NCBI RefSeq assembly: GCF_022171985.1 | Contig: NZ_JAJVHF010000013.1 | Coordinates: forward strand, 1-64,000 | Direction: 5' to 3' | DNA: 64,000 bases | DNA from: Huaxiibacter chinensis | Lineage (GTDB): Bacteria; Pseudomonadota; Gammaproteobacteria; Enterobacterales; Enterobacteriaceae | In this document: in pieces, positions 23,540-34,590 of the stretch | How the letters are laid out: each line of letters begins with the position of its first letter | Position numbering within the stretch: the stretch's first letter is position 1 | Notes under the pieces: generated by a model | The model's database searches: none | What the model saw: only the letters and a program-made list of their open reading frames with translations | Told to the model about the DNA's origin: nothing | Made by a program: the position numbers and the translations under genes

Positions 23540-24553
23540 TTATTCCTGCGTCATGCGGGTGGCGGAATCGCGCAGGATAAGCTCCCCCGGGAAACGCTGC
23601 TGGAAATGAAACTCACCGCCATCGAGCATAAAAATAAGACGGCTGATCGTTTCTTTGATCATCTCCGTCACCGGGATGCGCACGCTGGAGAGTGACGGCA
23701 CGGTATACGGCGCAATGGAGACATCATCAAAACCAATGACCGACACATCACCCGGAATCGCCAGCCCGCTGTCGTGAAGCTGCTTCATGGCACCAATGGC
23801 CATGTCGTCATTGCTCGACACCAGCGCCGTGAAGCTTTCGCCACGCGACAGCAGGGTCGACACGGCCGCTGCACCGCTGGCCGGATGCCACTTGCCTTCG
23901 GCAATCAACGCTTCACGCAGCGGTATAGCATGTTTCGCCAGCGCCTCTTTATAACCGGAAAGACGCTCCATACCGGTCGGGGAATCCAGTGACCCCGTGA
24001 TAAAGGCGATATCCCGATGCCCCATCTCAATCAGCTGTAACACCGCCGCCTCGCAAGAGGCTTTATGATCGGACCAGACGCAGTGGCTGCTGTTTTTACG
24101 CAGCCGACGGTTGAGAACCATGATCGGCTGGTCATGTTTTTCGATGATCTCGTCCATCTCATCGACGCTTAAAAAACGGGGATAAATGATGATCGCATCG
24201 CAGCGCATATCCAGCAGATACTGAATGGCTTCACGCTCTTCGCTGGCGCTATGCTTGCCGTCGGCAAGGATCAGCTGCCGACCTTTTTCTTCCGTCATGC
24301 GCGCGGCATGGAAAAGCAGTTCGCTAAAGTAGACGCCGTGATAAAGGGTGTTAGTCACCACCAGCCCCAGCGTTTGCGTGCGTCTGGTTGCCAGATTTCG
24401 GGCGAGAAGATTTGGGCGATACCCGCTCTCCTCAATCGCCTGAAACACCCGATCTTTTGTTTCCTGGCTAACGTAACCCTTGCCCGAAAGCACCCTGGAT
24501 ACCGTCGCCTTCGACACCCCTGCCCGCTTCGCCACTTCCAGCATCGTGGTCAT
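23540..24553 (-). CDS. ascG: LacI-family repressor AscG
   Basis: AscG represses the divergent ascFB genes for aryl-beta-glucoside use. The 337-residue protein starts MTTMLEVAKRAGVSKATVSRVL, a LacI-type HTH and hinge, followed by a periplasmic-binding-protein-like effector domain. It is divergent from ascF with a 215-bp spacer that contains its palindromic operator. Confidence 0.95.
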   Translation of the reverse strand: MTTMLEVAKRAGVSKATVSRVLSGKGYVSQETKDRVFQAIEESGYRPNLLARNLATRRTQTLGLVVTNTLYHGVYFSELLFHAARMTEEKGRQLILADGKHSASEEREAIQYLLDMRCDAIIIYPRFLSVDEMDEIIEKHDQPIMVLNRRLRKNSSHCVWSDHKASCEAAVLQLIEMGHRDIAFITGSLDSPTGMERLSGYKEALAKHAIPLREALIAEGKWHPASGAAAVSTLLSRGESFTALVSSNDDMAIGAMKQLHDSGLAIPGDVSVIGFDDVSIAPYTVPSLSSVRIPVTEMIKETISRLIFMLDGGEFHFQQRFPGELILRDSATRMTQE

Positions 24554-24720
24554 CTGAACGTTCCCTTAAAAACTTAACTGCCGCAGTGTACTGCACGGCG
24601 CAAAAATTGTCGCAAGACGAATATCACGCATCTGAACGACCAAAGCGATCGTCATCACAAATATAAAAAATGTCTAAATTGTGATCTTGTTTCATTCATA
24701 AAAACTAATGATGATTATGT

Positions 24721-24732
24721 GAAACCGGTTTC
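24721..24732. promoter_or_regulatory. AscG operator
   Basis: GAAACCGGTTTC is a perfect 12-bp palindrome with the central CG typical of LacI-family operators and the AscG consensus. It is 37 bp before ascF. An upstream TTGTGATCT (about 24679) resembles one CRP half-site, but the second half is poor. Confidence 0.8.
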
Positions 24733-24768
24733 CTACACTCTCACACCACGATAACAGGACCACTCCAG

Positions 24769-26220
24769 ATGGCCAAAAATTATACCGCGCTGGCGAACGA
24801 CGTTGTGAGCGCACTCGGCGGCAAAGACAATATCGTCGCCGTGACCCACTGCATGACACGCCTGCGTTTTGTTCTGAAAGACGAAAGTCTTATCGATGCC
24901 CCGCGCCTGAAAAGCATCAACGGCGTGCTCGGCGTGGTTCGCAATGACAATCAGTGTCAGGTGATTATTGGCAACACCGTTTCCCAGGCCTACCGCGACG
25001 TGGTGAGCCTGCTACCAACCGACTTGCAGCCCGCCGTACCCCAGGGCCCGCAGAAGCTGACGCTGAAGCGCATCGGCGCCGGGATCCTTGACGCGCTGAT
25101 CGGCACCATGTCACCGCTGATCCCGGCGATCATCGGTGGTTCAATGGTAAAACTGCTGGCGATGATCCTCGAAATGACCGGCGTACTGCCAAAAGGCGCG
25201 CCGACGTTGACCATTCTGACGGTGATTGGCGACGGGGCATTTTTCTTCCTGCCGCTGATGGTCGCCGCCTCAGCCGCGATCAAATTTAAGACCAACGTGT
25301 CGCTGGCGATTGCGATTGCGGGCGTGCTGGTTCACCCAAGCTTTATTGAACTGATGGCGAAAGCCGCGCAGGGCGAACACGTTGAATTCGCCTTTATTCC
25401 GGTGACGGCGGTGAAATACACCTACACGGTCATTCCGGCGCTGGTGATGACCTGGTGCCTGTCGTACATCGAACGTTGGGTCGATCGTATTACGCCTGCG
25501 GTGACCAAAAACTTCCTGAAGCCGATGCTGATTGTGCTGATTGCCGCCCCGCTCGCCATTGTGCTGATTGGGCCGATTGGGATCTGGATCGGTAGCGCCA
25601 TCTCCGCGCTGGTTTACACTATTCACGGCTATCTGGGCTGGCTCTCCGTCGCCATTATGGGCGCGCTCTGGCCGCTGCTGGTGATGACCGGGATGCACCG
25701 CGTGTTTACCCCAACGATCATTCAGACCATTGCCGAGACGGGCAAAGAGGGAATGGTTATGCCGTCGGAAATCGGCGCCAACCTGTCGCTGGGTGGCTCT
25801 TCGCTGGCGGTGGCATGGAAAACAAAAAACCCTGAACTGCGCCAGACGGCGCTGGCTGCGGCGGCGTCCGCTATCCTGGCGGGGATCTCAGAACCCGCGC
25901 TGTATGGCGTCGCGATTCGTCTTAAACGTCCCCTGATTGCAAGCCTGATCAGCGGCTTTATCTGCGGCGCGGTTGCCGGGATTGCCGGACTTGCCAGCCA
26001 CTCAATGGCGGCGCCAGGTCTGTTTACCAGCGTCCAGTTCTTCGATCCGGCGAACCCGATGACCATTGTCTGGGTATTTGGCGTGATGGCGCTGGCGGTG
26101 GTGCTCTCGTTTGTCCTGACCCTGATTTTAGGTTTTGAAGATATCCCGGTCGAAGACGAAGCCGAAAAAGCACGCGCCCTGCAGCGCGCGCCGGTTCAGG
26201 CCAAAGCAGCACAAGTTTAA
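24769..26220 (+). CDS. ascF: PTS beta-glucoside (arbutin/salicin/cellobiose) EIIBC component AscF
   Basis: AscF imports and phosphorylates aryl-beta-glucosides. The 483-residue protein has an N-terminal EIIB domain with the phosphorylated Cys in VTHCMTRLRF, near residue 28. The EIIC membrane domain runs from about residue 100 to 460, with a GISEPALYGV motif. No EIIA domain is attached, so phosphate must come from another EIIA. It is the first gene of ascFB and starts downstream of the AscG operator. Confidence 0.95.
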   Translation: MAKNYTALANDVVSALGGKDNIVAVTHCMTRLRFVLKDESLIDAPRLKSINGVLGVVRNDNQCQVIIGNTVSQAYRDVVSLLPTDLQPAVPQGPQKLTLKRIGAGILDALIGTMSPLIPAIIGGSMVKLLAMILEMTGVLPKGAPTLTILTVIGDGAFFFLPLMVAASAAIKFKTNVSLAIAIAGVLVHPSFIELMAKAAQGEHVEFAFIPVTAVKYTYTVIPALVMTWCLSYIERWVDRITPAVTKNFLKPMLIVLIAAPLAIVLIGPIGIWIGSAISALVYTIHGYLGWLSVAIMGALWPLLVMTGMHRVFTPTIIQTIAETGKEGMVMPSEIGANLSLGGSSLAVAWKTKNPELRQTALAAAASAILAGISEPALYGVAIRLKRPLIASLISGFICGAVAGIAGLASHSMAAPGLFTSVQFFDPANPMTIVWVFGVMALAVVLSFVLTLILGFEDIPVEDEAEKARALQRAPVQAKAAQV

Positions 26221-27663
<1,443 letters not shown>

Positions 27664-27676
27664 CCTGTTGCCCTCC

Positions 27677-27709
27677 CCCCTGCCCTCTCCCACAGGGAGA
27701 GGGCAGGGG
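27677..27709. repeat. Perfect 15-bp inverted repeat between ascB and hycI
   Basis: CCCCTGCCCTCTCCC is followed by ACA and its exact complement, the longest member of the repeat family in this window. It lies between the convergent genes ascB and hycI, so the RNA hairpin from either strand could end or stabilise a transcript. No T tract is present. Confidence 0.85.
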
Positions 27710-27717
27710 TTTGGTAG

Positions 27718-27745
27718 GCCGGGTAAGGCGAAGCCGCCACCCGGC
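27718..27745. repeat. REP-like palindrome
   Basis: GCCGGGT and ACCCGGC pair across 14 bases, with GGCG and CGCC pairing inside, as in enterobacterial REP elements. It is next to the C-rich repeat and just before the hycI stop. Confidence 0.7.
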
Positions 27746-27750
27746 ACTGC

Positions 27751-28206
27751 TCAGAGCTGAGAAAAACCCCCGTCCCCAACCCACCCTGCAAGCCGTGAAT
27801 ACACCACGTCCACCGCCGCTTTCACCGGCGGCGTCATCGGGTAATAAAACCCAACGATGTCGGGCTGAATCCCCAAAAACAGTACCTCGCCCACGTCGTC
27901 TTTAATCTGATCGACCAGATAGTTCAGCGGCATATTGTGGGTGGTCATCATAAACATTTCGGCGATATCATCCGGATCAATCAGGCGGATCTCGCCGGGG
28001 TTCAACCCCATGTCGGTGGCATCGACAATCAACAGCCTGTCCGGGTGCAGCTCACGGATCGCCACCACATCGTTTTCCGGCGCGCTGCCGCCGTCAATCA
28101 CCACCCACTCACCCTGCGGGTTTGCGGCACACATCTCTGCGAGCAGCGGGCCCGCGCCGTCGTCGCCCATCATGCTGTTGCCAACGCACAGTAAAACGTC
28201 AGTCAC
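27751..28206 (-). CDS. hycI: Hydrogenase 3 maturation endopeptidase HycI
   Basis: HycI removes the C-terminal tail of HycE after nickel insertion, locking the active site. The 151-residue protein has the nickel-binding residues expected of the family: D16 in GDDGAG, Asp in DATDMG near 62 and His in THNMP near 89. It overlaps hycH by 8 bp and is the last gene of hycABCDEFGHI. Confidence 0.96.
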   Translation of the reverse strand: MTDVLLCVGNSMMGDDGAGPLLAEMCAANPQGEWVVIDGGSAPENDVVAIRELHPDRLLIVDATDMGLNPGEIRLIDPDDIAEMFMMTTHNMPLNYLVDQIKDDVGEVLFLGIQPDIVGFYYPMTPPVKAAVDVVYSRLAGWVGDGGFSQL

Positions 28207-28609
28207 GTAATCTCCTTACCATCAGGTAGATGGCGCTCTCCTGATGAATATCGTGCAGCATACTCAACAATGTTTTGCTCCAGGCCTGCTGCTCTGGGTT
28301 TTGCACGCTCAGCGCGGCATCGAAGGCGTTCGCCAGCATCGCAATATGGTTAGCATCAATGACAATTTCGCCGTATTTCGGCACCCCTTCCATTTTGCGT
28401 CGCGCGGTGCTTCCCGCCTCCAGCGTGCCAATCCACGCCAGATAGTCATTCCACGGGCAGCTGAGCGCGGCTTCCAGACAGTCGATCACCCCAAGGTGGT
28501 GGCCAATCGCCAGGCTGTAATAGACCACCTGCTGCGCCGCATCCGGCGTGGCATCGTTCTCATCAATAAATTTACGGCTCAGCTGACTGAACACCACCGT
28601 TTCGCTCAT
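28199..28609 (-). CDS. hycH: Formate hydrogenlyase assembly protein HycH
   Basis: HycH is required for assembly of hydrogenase 3, in particular HycE processing, though its biochemical role is not clear. The 136-residue protein carries [16 protein letters not shown] and has no cofactor motif or membrane segment. It overlaps both hycG and hycI by a few bases, so it is strictly operonic. Confidence 0.94.
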   Translation of the reverse strand: MSETVVFSQLSRKFIDENDATPDAAQQVVYYSLAIGHHLGVIDCLEAALSCPWNDYLAWIGTLEAGSTARRKMEGVPKYGEIVIDANHIAMLANAFDAALSVQNPEQQAWSKTLLSMLHDIHQESAIYLMVRRLRD

Positions 28610-29373
28610 CGGATACGCGCCTCTTCCACCACCTGATTCAGGTTCGCCACAATTTCACTGAGACGCGGATCGTTTTCCGCCTCCAGCCAGCGTGATACCT
28701 CCTGTTCGCCCTGATTGCGCAGACGCAGATAATCATCGGCAATCTGTCGGCCATAGCGGTAGCCCGCCAGCTTGCGGGCCGTCCGATCGACCTTCACGCG
28801 CAGCGGTTGCACCATATCGGGATGCAAAATCTCTGCGGGTTGTTGGTCGATTTCGCCCGGCGCGCGCGCATGAATTTTCTGCTCCAGCAGACCAAGCGCC
28901 ATGGCAAAGCCGTACAGCGTGGCTGCAGGCGTGGGCGGACAGCCGGGAATATAGACGTCAACCGGCACGATTTTGTCGGTGCCACCCCACACGCAATAGA
29001 GATCGTGGAAGATGCCGCCGCTGTTGCCGCAGGCCCCGTAAGAAATACAGATTTTTGGATCCGGCGCCGATTGCCAGGCGCGCAATGCGGGCGAACGCAT
29101 GGCGCGGGTGACGGCACCGGTAAAGAGTAAAATATCGGCGTGACGCGGAGACGGCACCACTTTGATACCGAAACGTTCCGCATCGAAGAGCGGTGACAGC
29201 GTCGCGAAAATTTCTATTTCGCAGCCGTTGCAGCCGCCGCAGTCCACGCGGTAGACGTAGGCAGAACGTTTAATTTTTTTCAGCAGCGACGCCTTCATCA
29301 GGGCGATGGATTCGTCCACCGTCATCGGCACCGGAATGCCGTTATCGTCGCGTGGGCCGATCAGGTTTTGCAT
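28606..29373 (-). CDS. hycG: Hydrogenase 3 small subunit HycG
   Basis: HycG is the NuoB-like small subunit with one 4Fe-4S cluster that passes electrons to the HycE NiFe site. The 255 residues carry the Cys ligands in [11 protein letters not shown] (near 45-55), GACGNSGG and PGCPPTP. It shares one base with hycF. Confidence 0.97.
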   Translation of the reverse strand: MQNLIGPRDDNGIPVPMTVDESIALMKASLLKKIKRSAYVYRVDCGGCNGCEIEIFATLSPLFDAERFGIKVVPSPRHADILLFTGAVTRAMRSPALRAWQSAPDPKICISYGACGNSGGIFHDLYCVWGGTDKIVPVDVYIPGCPPTPAATLYGFAMALGLLEQKIHARAPGEIDQQPAEILHPDMVQPLRVKVDRTARKLAGYRYGRQIADDYLRLRNQGEQEVSRWLEAENDPRLSEIVANLNQVVEEARIR

Positions 29374-29915
29374 CAGCTGGCCTCTCTCATATGGCGGGTT
29401 AAATCAATGCGGTCAGACGGCAGCAGGCATTTCTGGCGTTTGCACTCCGGGCAGGTTTCGAACCCTTCCCGATGATGCTCTGCCCGTGCGTCACCGTTGT
29501 GTTTCAGCAACGCGATGGCGTAGTCGATCTCTTTTTGCACGGCAAAGGGGCGCTTGCAGACGCGGCAGTTGCACAGGGCAAAGCGTGACTGTTGCAGGAA
29601 GTCCTCTTTTCGCCATACGGCCAGCTCATACTCCTGAGAAAGCTTGATCGCCGCCGTCGGACAGACCTCTTCGCAGCGACCGCAGAAAATGCAGCGCCCA
29701 AGATTGAACTGCCACGCGAGCTCCTGCGTGGCTAAATCCGTTTCGACAGTGAGCGCATTCGACGGGCAGGCGTTCACGCAGGCAGCACAGCCAATGCACT
29801 GCTGCGGATTATGTTCAGGCTTGCCGCGAAAATTTTTATCGACCGCGATGGGCTCCAGCGGATAGCTGCTGGTCACCGTACCGGTTTTGATCACTTTTTT
29901 GATAAAGGTAAACAT
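29373..29915 (-). CDS. hycF: Formate hydrogenlyase iron-sulfur subunit HycF
   Basis: HycF is a NuoI-like subunit with two 4Fe-4S clusters ([12 protein letters not shown] near 41-52 and [12 protein letters not shown] near 75-86) and a C-terminal extension with more Cys pairs ([15 protein letters not shown]). It is 180 residues long, as in E. coli. It is separated from hycE by a 198-bp repeat-bearing gap, while the other hyc genes are nearly contiguous. Confidence 0.96.
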   Translation of the reverse strand: MFTFIKKVIKTGTVTSSYPLEPIAVDKNFRGKPEHNPQQCIGCAACVNACPSNALTVETDLATQELAWQFNLGRCIFCGRCEEVCPTAAIKLSQEYELAVWRKEDFLQQSRFALCNCRVCKRPFAVQKEIDYAIALLKHNGDARAEHHREGFETCPECKRQKCLLPSDRIDLTRHMREAS

Positions 29916-29939
29916 GTTTACTCCTGCTTATGTGCGGCC

Positions 29940-30095
29940 TGAGCCCCTCACCCCGCCCCTCTCCCCAGGGGAGAGGGAGGAAACCTCACGCTGGCTTATA
30001 GCCCTGAGTGATGGAGAAAACCTCTCGCTGGCCTTTAGTCCTGGGTGAGGGGTAGTCTTCCCTCTCCCTGTGGGAGAGGGTCAGGGTGAGGGCAA
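29940..30095. repeat. Composite repeat inserted between hycE and hycF
   Basis: Two inverted repeats of the CCCTCTCCC type lie at 29957-29977 (10-bp arms, one-base loop) and 30060-30080 (9-bp arms, TGT loop). Between them, two imperfect direct copies of a 37-bp unit begin at 29981 and 30018 (AAACCTCACGCTGGC and AAACCTCTCGCTGGC). There is no ORF. The 198-bp gap they fill is the largest inside the hyc operon. Confidence 0.85.
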
Positions 30096-30113
30096 CAGCC
30101 CGCACAAAATCAC

Positions 30114-31823
30114 CTATTTCAGCGGCGAGTTCTTACGCTCAATGCTGTAGCGCTCAAGCTCTTTGTACGGCACCACCTGGCTTTTCTTCTTGCGCACATC
30201 CACCACCGTCATGCGGTCGGTACAGGAATAGCAAGGATCCAGACTGCCGATAATCAGCGGCGCATCCGAAACCGTATTGCCGCGCAGCATATAGCGAAGG
30301 GTTGGCCAGTTAGCGTAGGTCGCCGCACGGCAGCGCCAGCGGTAGAGCTTCTGGTTATCGCCGGTCATGCTCCAGTGGATATCATCCCCTCGCGGCGCTT
30401 CGGCAAAGCCCAGCGCAAAGCGGTTTGGAATATAGGTAAACCCTTCCACCATCAGCGGCCCGCCCGGCAGATTATCCAGACCGAAGTCGATCATGTTCAG
30501 CGCGGTGAAGACCTCGTTGATACGCACCTTCAGACGGGAAATCACGTCGCATCCCTGCTCGCTGTGTACGGTCATCGGCAGCAGACCGTAGCCAACAAAG
30601 GGGTGATCGGCGCGGGTATCGCGGGCATGGCCGCTGGCACGCACCATCGGGCCGACGTTGCTGAAGTCGCGGGCAATTTGCGGATCAAGACGGCCAATGC
30701 CGACGGTACGCTGCTCGATGTTCGGCGTGCTGAGCAGCATATCCACCAGATCCTGCACGTCGCGACGCATCTGCTGTGCCAGCAGACGGGTCTGGATCGT
30801 GTCGTCTTTCAGCAGATCGCGGCGAATTCCGCCGATCAGGTTCAAACCGTATGTCTTACGCGCGCCGGTCAGGATCTCCGCCATCTTCATGGACGCTTCG
30901 CGCACCCGGAAGAACTGCATAAAACCAGAATCGAAACCGACAAAGTGACAGGCCAGACCGAGGTTCAGCAGGTGCGAGTGCAGACGCTCCACCTCCAGCA
31001 AAATGGCGCGGATCATCTGCGCGCGCTCCGGCACGACGATCCCCATGCCGTTCTCGACCGAGGTGGTGTAAGCGGTGCTGTGGGCAAATCCGCAGATCCC
31101 GCACACGCGATCGGAGAGGAAGGTGACTTCGTTGTAACCCATCCGGGTTTCCGCCAGCTTTTCCATCCCGCGATGGACGTAGAACAGGCGGTAGTCGGCA
31201 TCAATGATATTCTCGCCGTCGACAAACAGGCGGAAGTGGCCCGGCTCGTCAGACGTGACGTGCAGCGGGCCGATCGGCACGACGTTATTTTTCTTACTGC
31301 CCAGCTCGTTGATGAATGCGTAGGTCTCGCTGTCGGTCGTGGGCGCCGGACGCTGACGGTAATCCATGCTGTCTTTGCGCAGCGGATAGAGTTCGTCTGG
31401 CCAGTCATCGGGCAGAACCAGACGGCGCTCATCCGGAAGACCAACCGGAACAAGCCCGTACATATCGCGCACCTCACGTTCGCCCCACACGGCGGCAGGC
31501 ACGCGCGGCGTGACAGACGGGTATTCCGGTTTGTTGGGATCCACTTCGATGCGCACGGTGAACCAGCACTTCTCGCCCTGCTCCATCGATAACACGTAAT
31601 AGACCGCGTAATGGCCGCACAGCTGACGTTCATCGTTGCCGAACAACACCGACAGCCAACCGCCCTGCTGGTAGTAAAGAAACTCCACCACTTCCGGCAA
31701 GGAGTTCACCTTGATAGTGACCGTAATCTGGTCTTTGGTTTGCCAGGACTCCTCCAGCACCACGCCCGGGAAGGCCTGATGCAACGCGGCGAGATACTGT
31801 TGACCTTTCTTTTCTTCAGACAT
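30114..31823 (-). CDS. hycE: Hydrogenase 3 large subunit HycE
   Basis: HycE is the catalytic NiFe subunit that reduces protons with electrons from formate. The 569-residue protein fuses an N-terminal NuoC-like domain (about 1-170) to a NuoD-like hydrogenase domain. Nickel ligands are in RVCGICGFAH near 241-250 and DPCYSCTDR near 528-536. The tail after that Arg (about 32 residues) is the part removed by HycI. Confidence 0.98.
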   Translation of the reverse strand: MSEEKKGQQYLAALHQAFPGVVLEESWQTKDQITVTIKVNSLPEVVEFLYYQQGGWLSVLFGNDERQLCGHYAVYYVLSMEQGEKCWFTVRIEVDPNKPEYPSVTPRVPAAVWGEREVRDMYGLVPVGLPDERRLVLPDDWPDELYPLRKDSMDYRQRPAPTTDSETYAFINELGSKKNNVVPIGPLHVTSDEPGHFRLFVDGENIIDADYRLFYVHRGMEKLAETRMGYNEVTFLSDRVCGICGFAHSTAYTTSVENGMGIVVPERAQMIRAILLEVERLHSHLLNLGLACHFVGFDSGFMQFFRVREASMKMAEILTGARKTYGLNLIGGIRRDLLKDDTIQTRLLAQQMRRDVQDLVDMLLSTPNIEQRTVGIGRLDPQIARDFSNVGPMVRASGHARDTRADHPFVGYGLLPMTVHSEQGCDVISRLKVRINEVFTALNMIDFGLDNLPGGPLMVEGFTYIPNRFALGFAEAPRGDDIHWSMTGDNQKLYRWRCRAATYANWPTLRYMLRGNTVSDAPLIIGSLDPCYSCTDRMTVVDVRKKKSQVVPYKELERYSIERKNSPLK

Positions 31824-31838
31824 AAAAACTCTCTTTAA

Positions 31839-32762
31839 TCACGCCACCAGCAAGGAGACGAACGCTAAAAATGCAAAGCCAAAACCGGCCCATGTAATGC
31901 GTGAAGTCGCCACGAAACGCAGACGCGCCATGCTGTTTTCAAACAGGGCAATCACCAGCACCCCGACCAGCAGCTTGAGTACCGCAACCACCACGGCCAG
32001 CAGCAGACCGGCCGCTGAAAAGTGCGTCATCTGTCCCCACGGGAAGAAGACGCCGACAAACATCTGCAGGACCACCAGCTGTTTGAGGCTGATACCCCAC
32101 TTCAGAACCGCAAAGCCGTAGCCGCTGTATTCGGTCAACGGGCCTTCCTGTAACTCCTGCTCCGCTTCCGCCAGGTCGAACGGCAGTTTGCCCATCTCGA
32201 TGAAAGTGGCGAACGCGCAGGCGCACAGTGCCAACAGCAGCGGAAGAGAACGAGCAGCAGGCCAGTGATAGACGGTGCTGGTGATAAAGCTGATATGAGT
32301 CGATCCCGCCACCTGCGCGGCGACCCACAGCCCGAGCAGCAAAATCGGCTCAACGAGTACGCCGAGCATGGCTTCGCGGCTGGCACCTATCCCGGTAAAC
32401 GGGCTGCCGGTATCGAGGCCGGCAATGGCAAAAAAGAATCGCGCGATGGCAAACAGATAGATAAGGGTGATGAGATCGCCCAGTACAGGCAGTGGCGATC
32501 CCACGGTCACCACGGGCAACGCGGTCGCGATGGTCAGCATCACGCCGACCATCACAAACGGCATCAGACGAAAGACCCACCCTGCCGCATCCGGCGCAAT
32601 GCTCTGGCGGCTCATCAGCTTAAAGAGATCGCGATACTCCTGAAGCACCCCCGGACCGCGACGGTTGTGCATCCGGGCACGCGCCACGCGGGTAATGCCG
32701 GACAGTAAAGGCGCAACGGCGAATAACACCAGCGCCTGAAGTAATGCCAGTAACAAACTCAT
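31839..32762 (-). CDS. hycD: Formate hydrogenlyase membrane subunit HycD
   Basis: HycD is the NuoH-like membrane anchor of the hydrogenase module. The 307 residues contain about eight hydrophobic segments, with the NuoH motifs NRRGPGVLQEYRDLFKL near 33-49 and EMGKLPFDLAEAEQEL near 190-206. It lies between hycC and hycE with one- and 15-bp gaps. Confidence 0.96.
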   Translation of the reverse strand: MSLLLALLQALVLFAVAPLLSGITRVARARMHNRRGPGVLQEYRDLFKLMSRQSIAPDAAGWVFRLMPFVMVGVMLTIATALPVVTVGSPLPVLGDLITLIYLFAIARFFFAIAGLDTGSPFTGIGASREAMLGVLVEPILLLGLWVAAQVAGSTHISFITSTVYHWPAARSLPLLLALCACAFATFIEMGKLPFDLAEAEQELQEGPLTEYSGYGFAVLKWGISLKQLVVLQMFVGVFFPWGQMTHFSAAGLLLAVVVAVLKLLVGVLVIALFENSMARLRFVATSRITWAGFGFAFLAFVSLLVA

Positions 32763-32763
32763 G

Positions 32764-34590
32764 TCAGGCTCCTCGTGAAATCACAATGACGACCAGTACC
32801 GCCAGCTCAATCACCGCCAGACGGCGAAACAGCCCTGGCAGTGCGCCGCTCTGCCAGCCGGGCAGGTAAGGCGCGGGATTAAGCCAGTGCCGCAGTTTGA
32901 TCACGGCTGAAAAGTTCTCTTTCACCGGCATCGCAAAACCGTGTGCGGTAATGACCATGGATTGCTCGTGTTCGTACCCGCAGGCCCACGCCGCCCCACG
33001 CGAACGCGCAGAAAGGCGATCGCGTCTGAAGCACAGCATCAGAACGAACGGCAGCAGCGGCGTCGCAATCAGCAGCAGGGCCATCATGGGCTGGGAGACG
33101 GCGGTATGCGCCGTGACGAGCGGCAGCGGGATCGCGCGGGCCAGAACGGGCAGCAGCCACGGCGCGGCAACGCCGCCCAGAATGCAGAGCAGCGCCAGCG
33201 CCACCACGCTTGCCGTCATCAGGAATGGCGCACAGGTCGCGTTTTTCGCCTCCCGGGTGCGCGGCGCGCCCAGGAAGGTCACACCATACACTTTCGCCAT
33301 ACACATCACGGCCAGCGCACCGGTGATCGCTAACCCTACCGCCAGTAATGGCCCCAGCAGCCGCGCCACGAACATGTCACTCTGACCGAGCGCAAAGAAG
33401 GACTGGTAAATTACCCACTCCCCCGCAAAACCGTTCAAGGGCGGAAGGGCAGCCATCGCCATCAGCCCCACCAGCATGGCCAGTGAAATCACCGGCATTT
33501 TTTTACCGATGCCGCCCAGCTTTTCAATATCGCGGTGGCCGGTGCGGAACCAGACGCTACCGGCCCCCAGGAACAGCGTGCTTTTAAACAGGCTATGGTT
33601 GATAAGGTGATAAAGCCCGCCTATGAATCCCGCCGCGATCAGCACGGGCTGATTCAGGGAGAGGCCGGTGATGCCCGCGCCAATGCCCAGCAGAATGATG
33701 CCGATGTTTTCCAGCGTGTGGTAAGCCAGCAGGCGCTGGATATTGTGTTCCATCAGCGCATACAGCCCGCCGACAAACGCGGTGATCATGCCCGCCAGCA
33801 GCAAGACGACGCCCCACCACAGCGGCGGCAGCCCACCCACCAGCGAAAGCGTGAGGATGCCGAAAAGCCCGACCTTCATCACTACGGTAGAAAACAGCGC
33901 CGCGGCAGGCGCAGAAGCGTTGGCGTGCGCCTGCGGCACCCATCCATGTAGCGGGATGATCCCCGCCAGCAGACCAAAGCCAGCCACGCCTGAGAGCCAG
34001 ATATCTGCCCCGAATGGCTGCGACAGCGCGCGGACATTCAGCACTGAAAATTCGAGGGTGCCGTAACGCTGCCACACCAGCCAACAGGTCAACGCCAGCA
34101 GCAGCGTACCGAGCCGCCCCAGGGCAAACCACAGTTTGCCCGACGCGCTACAGCCGGTCAGGAAGACGCCGCACAGCGCCATGATTTCGGCCATCACCAC
34201 CAGGGTGCTGAGTTGGCTGGCGGTCACCGCACACACCGCCGTGGTCAGCATCAGATTCACCAGTAGTCCGTTCGCTTTTGTCTGCGGATGACGGTGCCAG
34301 TCAATGTTATACAGGCTGATAAAGAGCCCGCACACGCCAAAGGTCATCAGCCAGATCGCATTGAGCGGCGTGAGCTGGACATGTGCGCTTATCAGCGGCA
34401 GCGTGCCTTCAAGCGTCAGGCCCTGCGTCAGGACAAGCACGCCAGCCGTCGCCGTCAACAGGCTCCCTGCGGCTCCGCCAAGCCCCGCAATCCAGCCACT
34501 CAACGCTTTATGGAAGGCGAAAACCAACGCCAGCACAGCCGTTGCGGTAAAGCAGCCAACGGCGCTGTGAAGTAATGTGACTGCGTTCAT
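32764..34590 (-). CDS. hycC: Formate hydrogenlyase membrane subunit HycC
   Basis: HycC is an antiporter-like NuoL/M/N homologue of 608 residues with about 14 to 16 hydrophobic helices. The conserved segments GWVPQAHANASAPAAALFSTVVMKVGLFG (near 212-240; Lys within) and YHLINHSLFKSTLF are the family signature. It could allow ion pumping coupled to hydrogen production. It overlaps hycB by 4 bp. Confidence 0.96.
   Translation of the reverse strand: MNAVTLLHSAVGCFTATAVLALVFAFHKALSGWIAGLGGAAGSLLTATAGVLVLTQGLTLEGTLPLISAHVQLTPLNAIWLMTFGVCGLFISLYNIDWHRHPQTKANGLLVNLMLTTAVCAVTASQLSTLVVMAEIMALCGVFLTGCSASGKLWFALGRLGTLLLALTCWLVWQRYGTLEFSVLNVRALSQPFGADIWLSGVAGFGLLAGIIPLHGWVPQAHANASAPAAALFSTVVMKVGLFGILTLSLVGGLPPLWWGVVLLLAGMITAFVGGLYALMEHNIQRLLAYHTLENIGIILLGIGAGITGLSLNQPVLIAAGFIGGLYHLINHSLFKSTLFLGAGSVWFRTGHRDIEKLGGIGKKMPVISLAMLVGLMAMAALPPLNGFAGEWVIYQSFFALGQSDMFVARLLGPLLAVGLAITGALAVMCMAKVYGVTFLGAPRTREAKNATCAPFLMTASVVALALLCILGGVAAPWLLPVLARAIPLPLVTAHTAVSQPMMALLLIATPLLPFVLMLCFRRDRLSARSRGAAWACGYEHEQSMVITAHGFAMPVKENFSAVIKLRHWLNPAPYLPGWQSGALPGLFRRLAVIELAVLVVIVISRGA

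Noticed and set aside
24661..24720. CRP site upstream of ascF
   Set aside because: One half TGTGA is good, but the second half does not match at the required spacing.
29940..30095. Repeats between hycE and hycF as a CRISPR or riboswitch
   Set aside because: The units are only two, imperfect and without spacers, and the hairpins are simple palindromes shared with other gaps.
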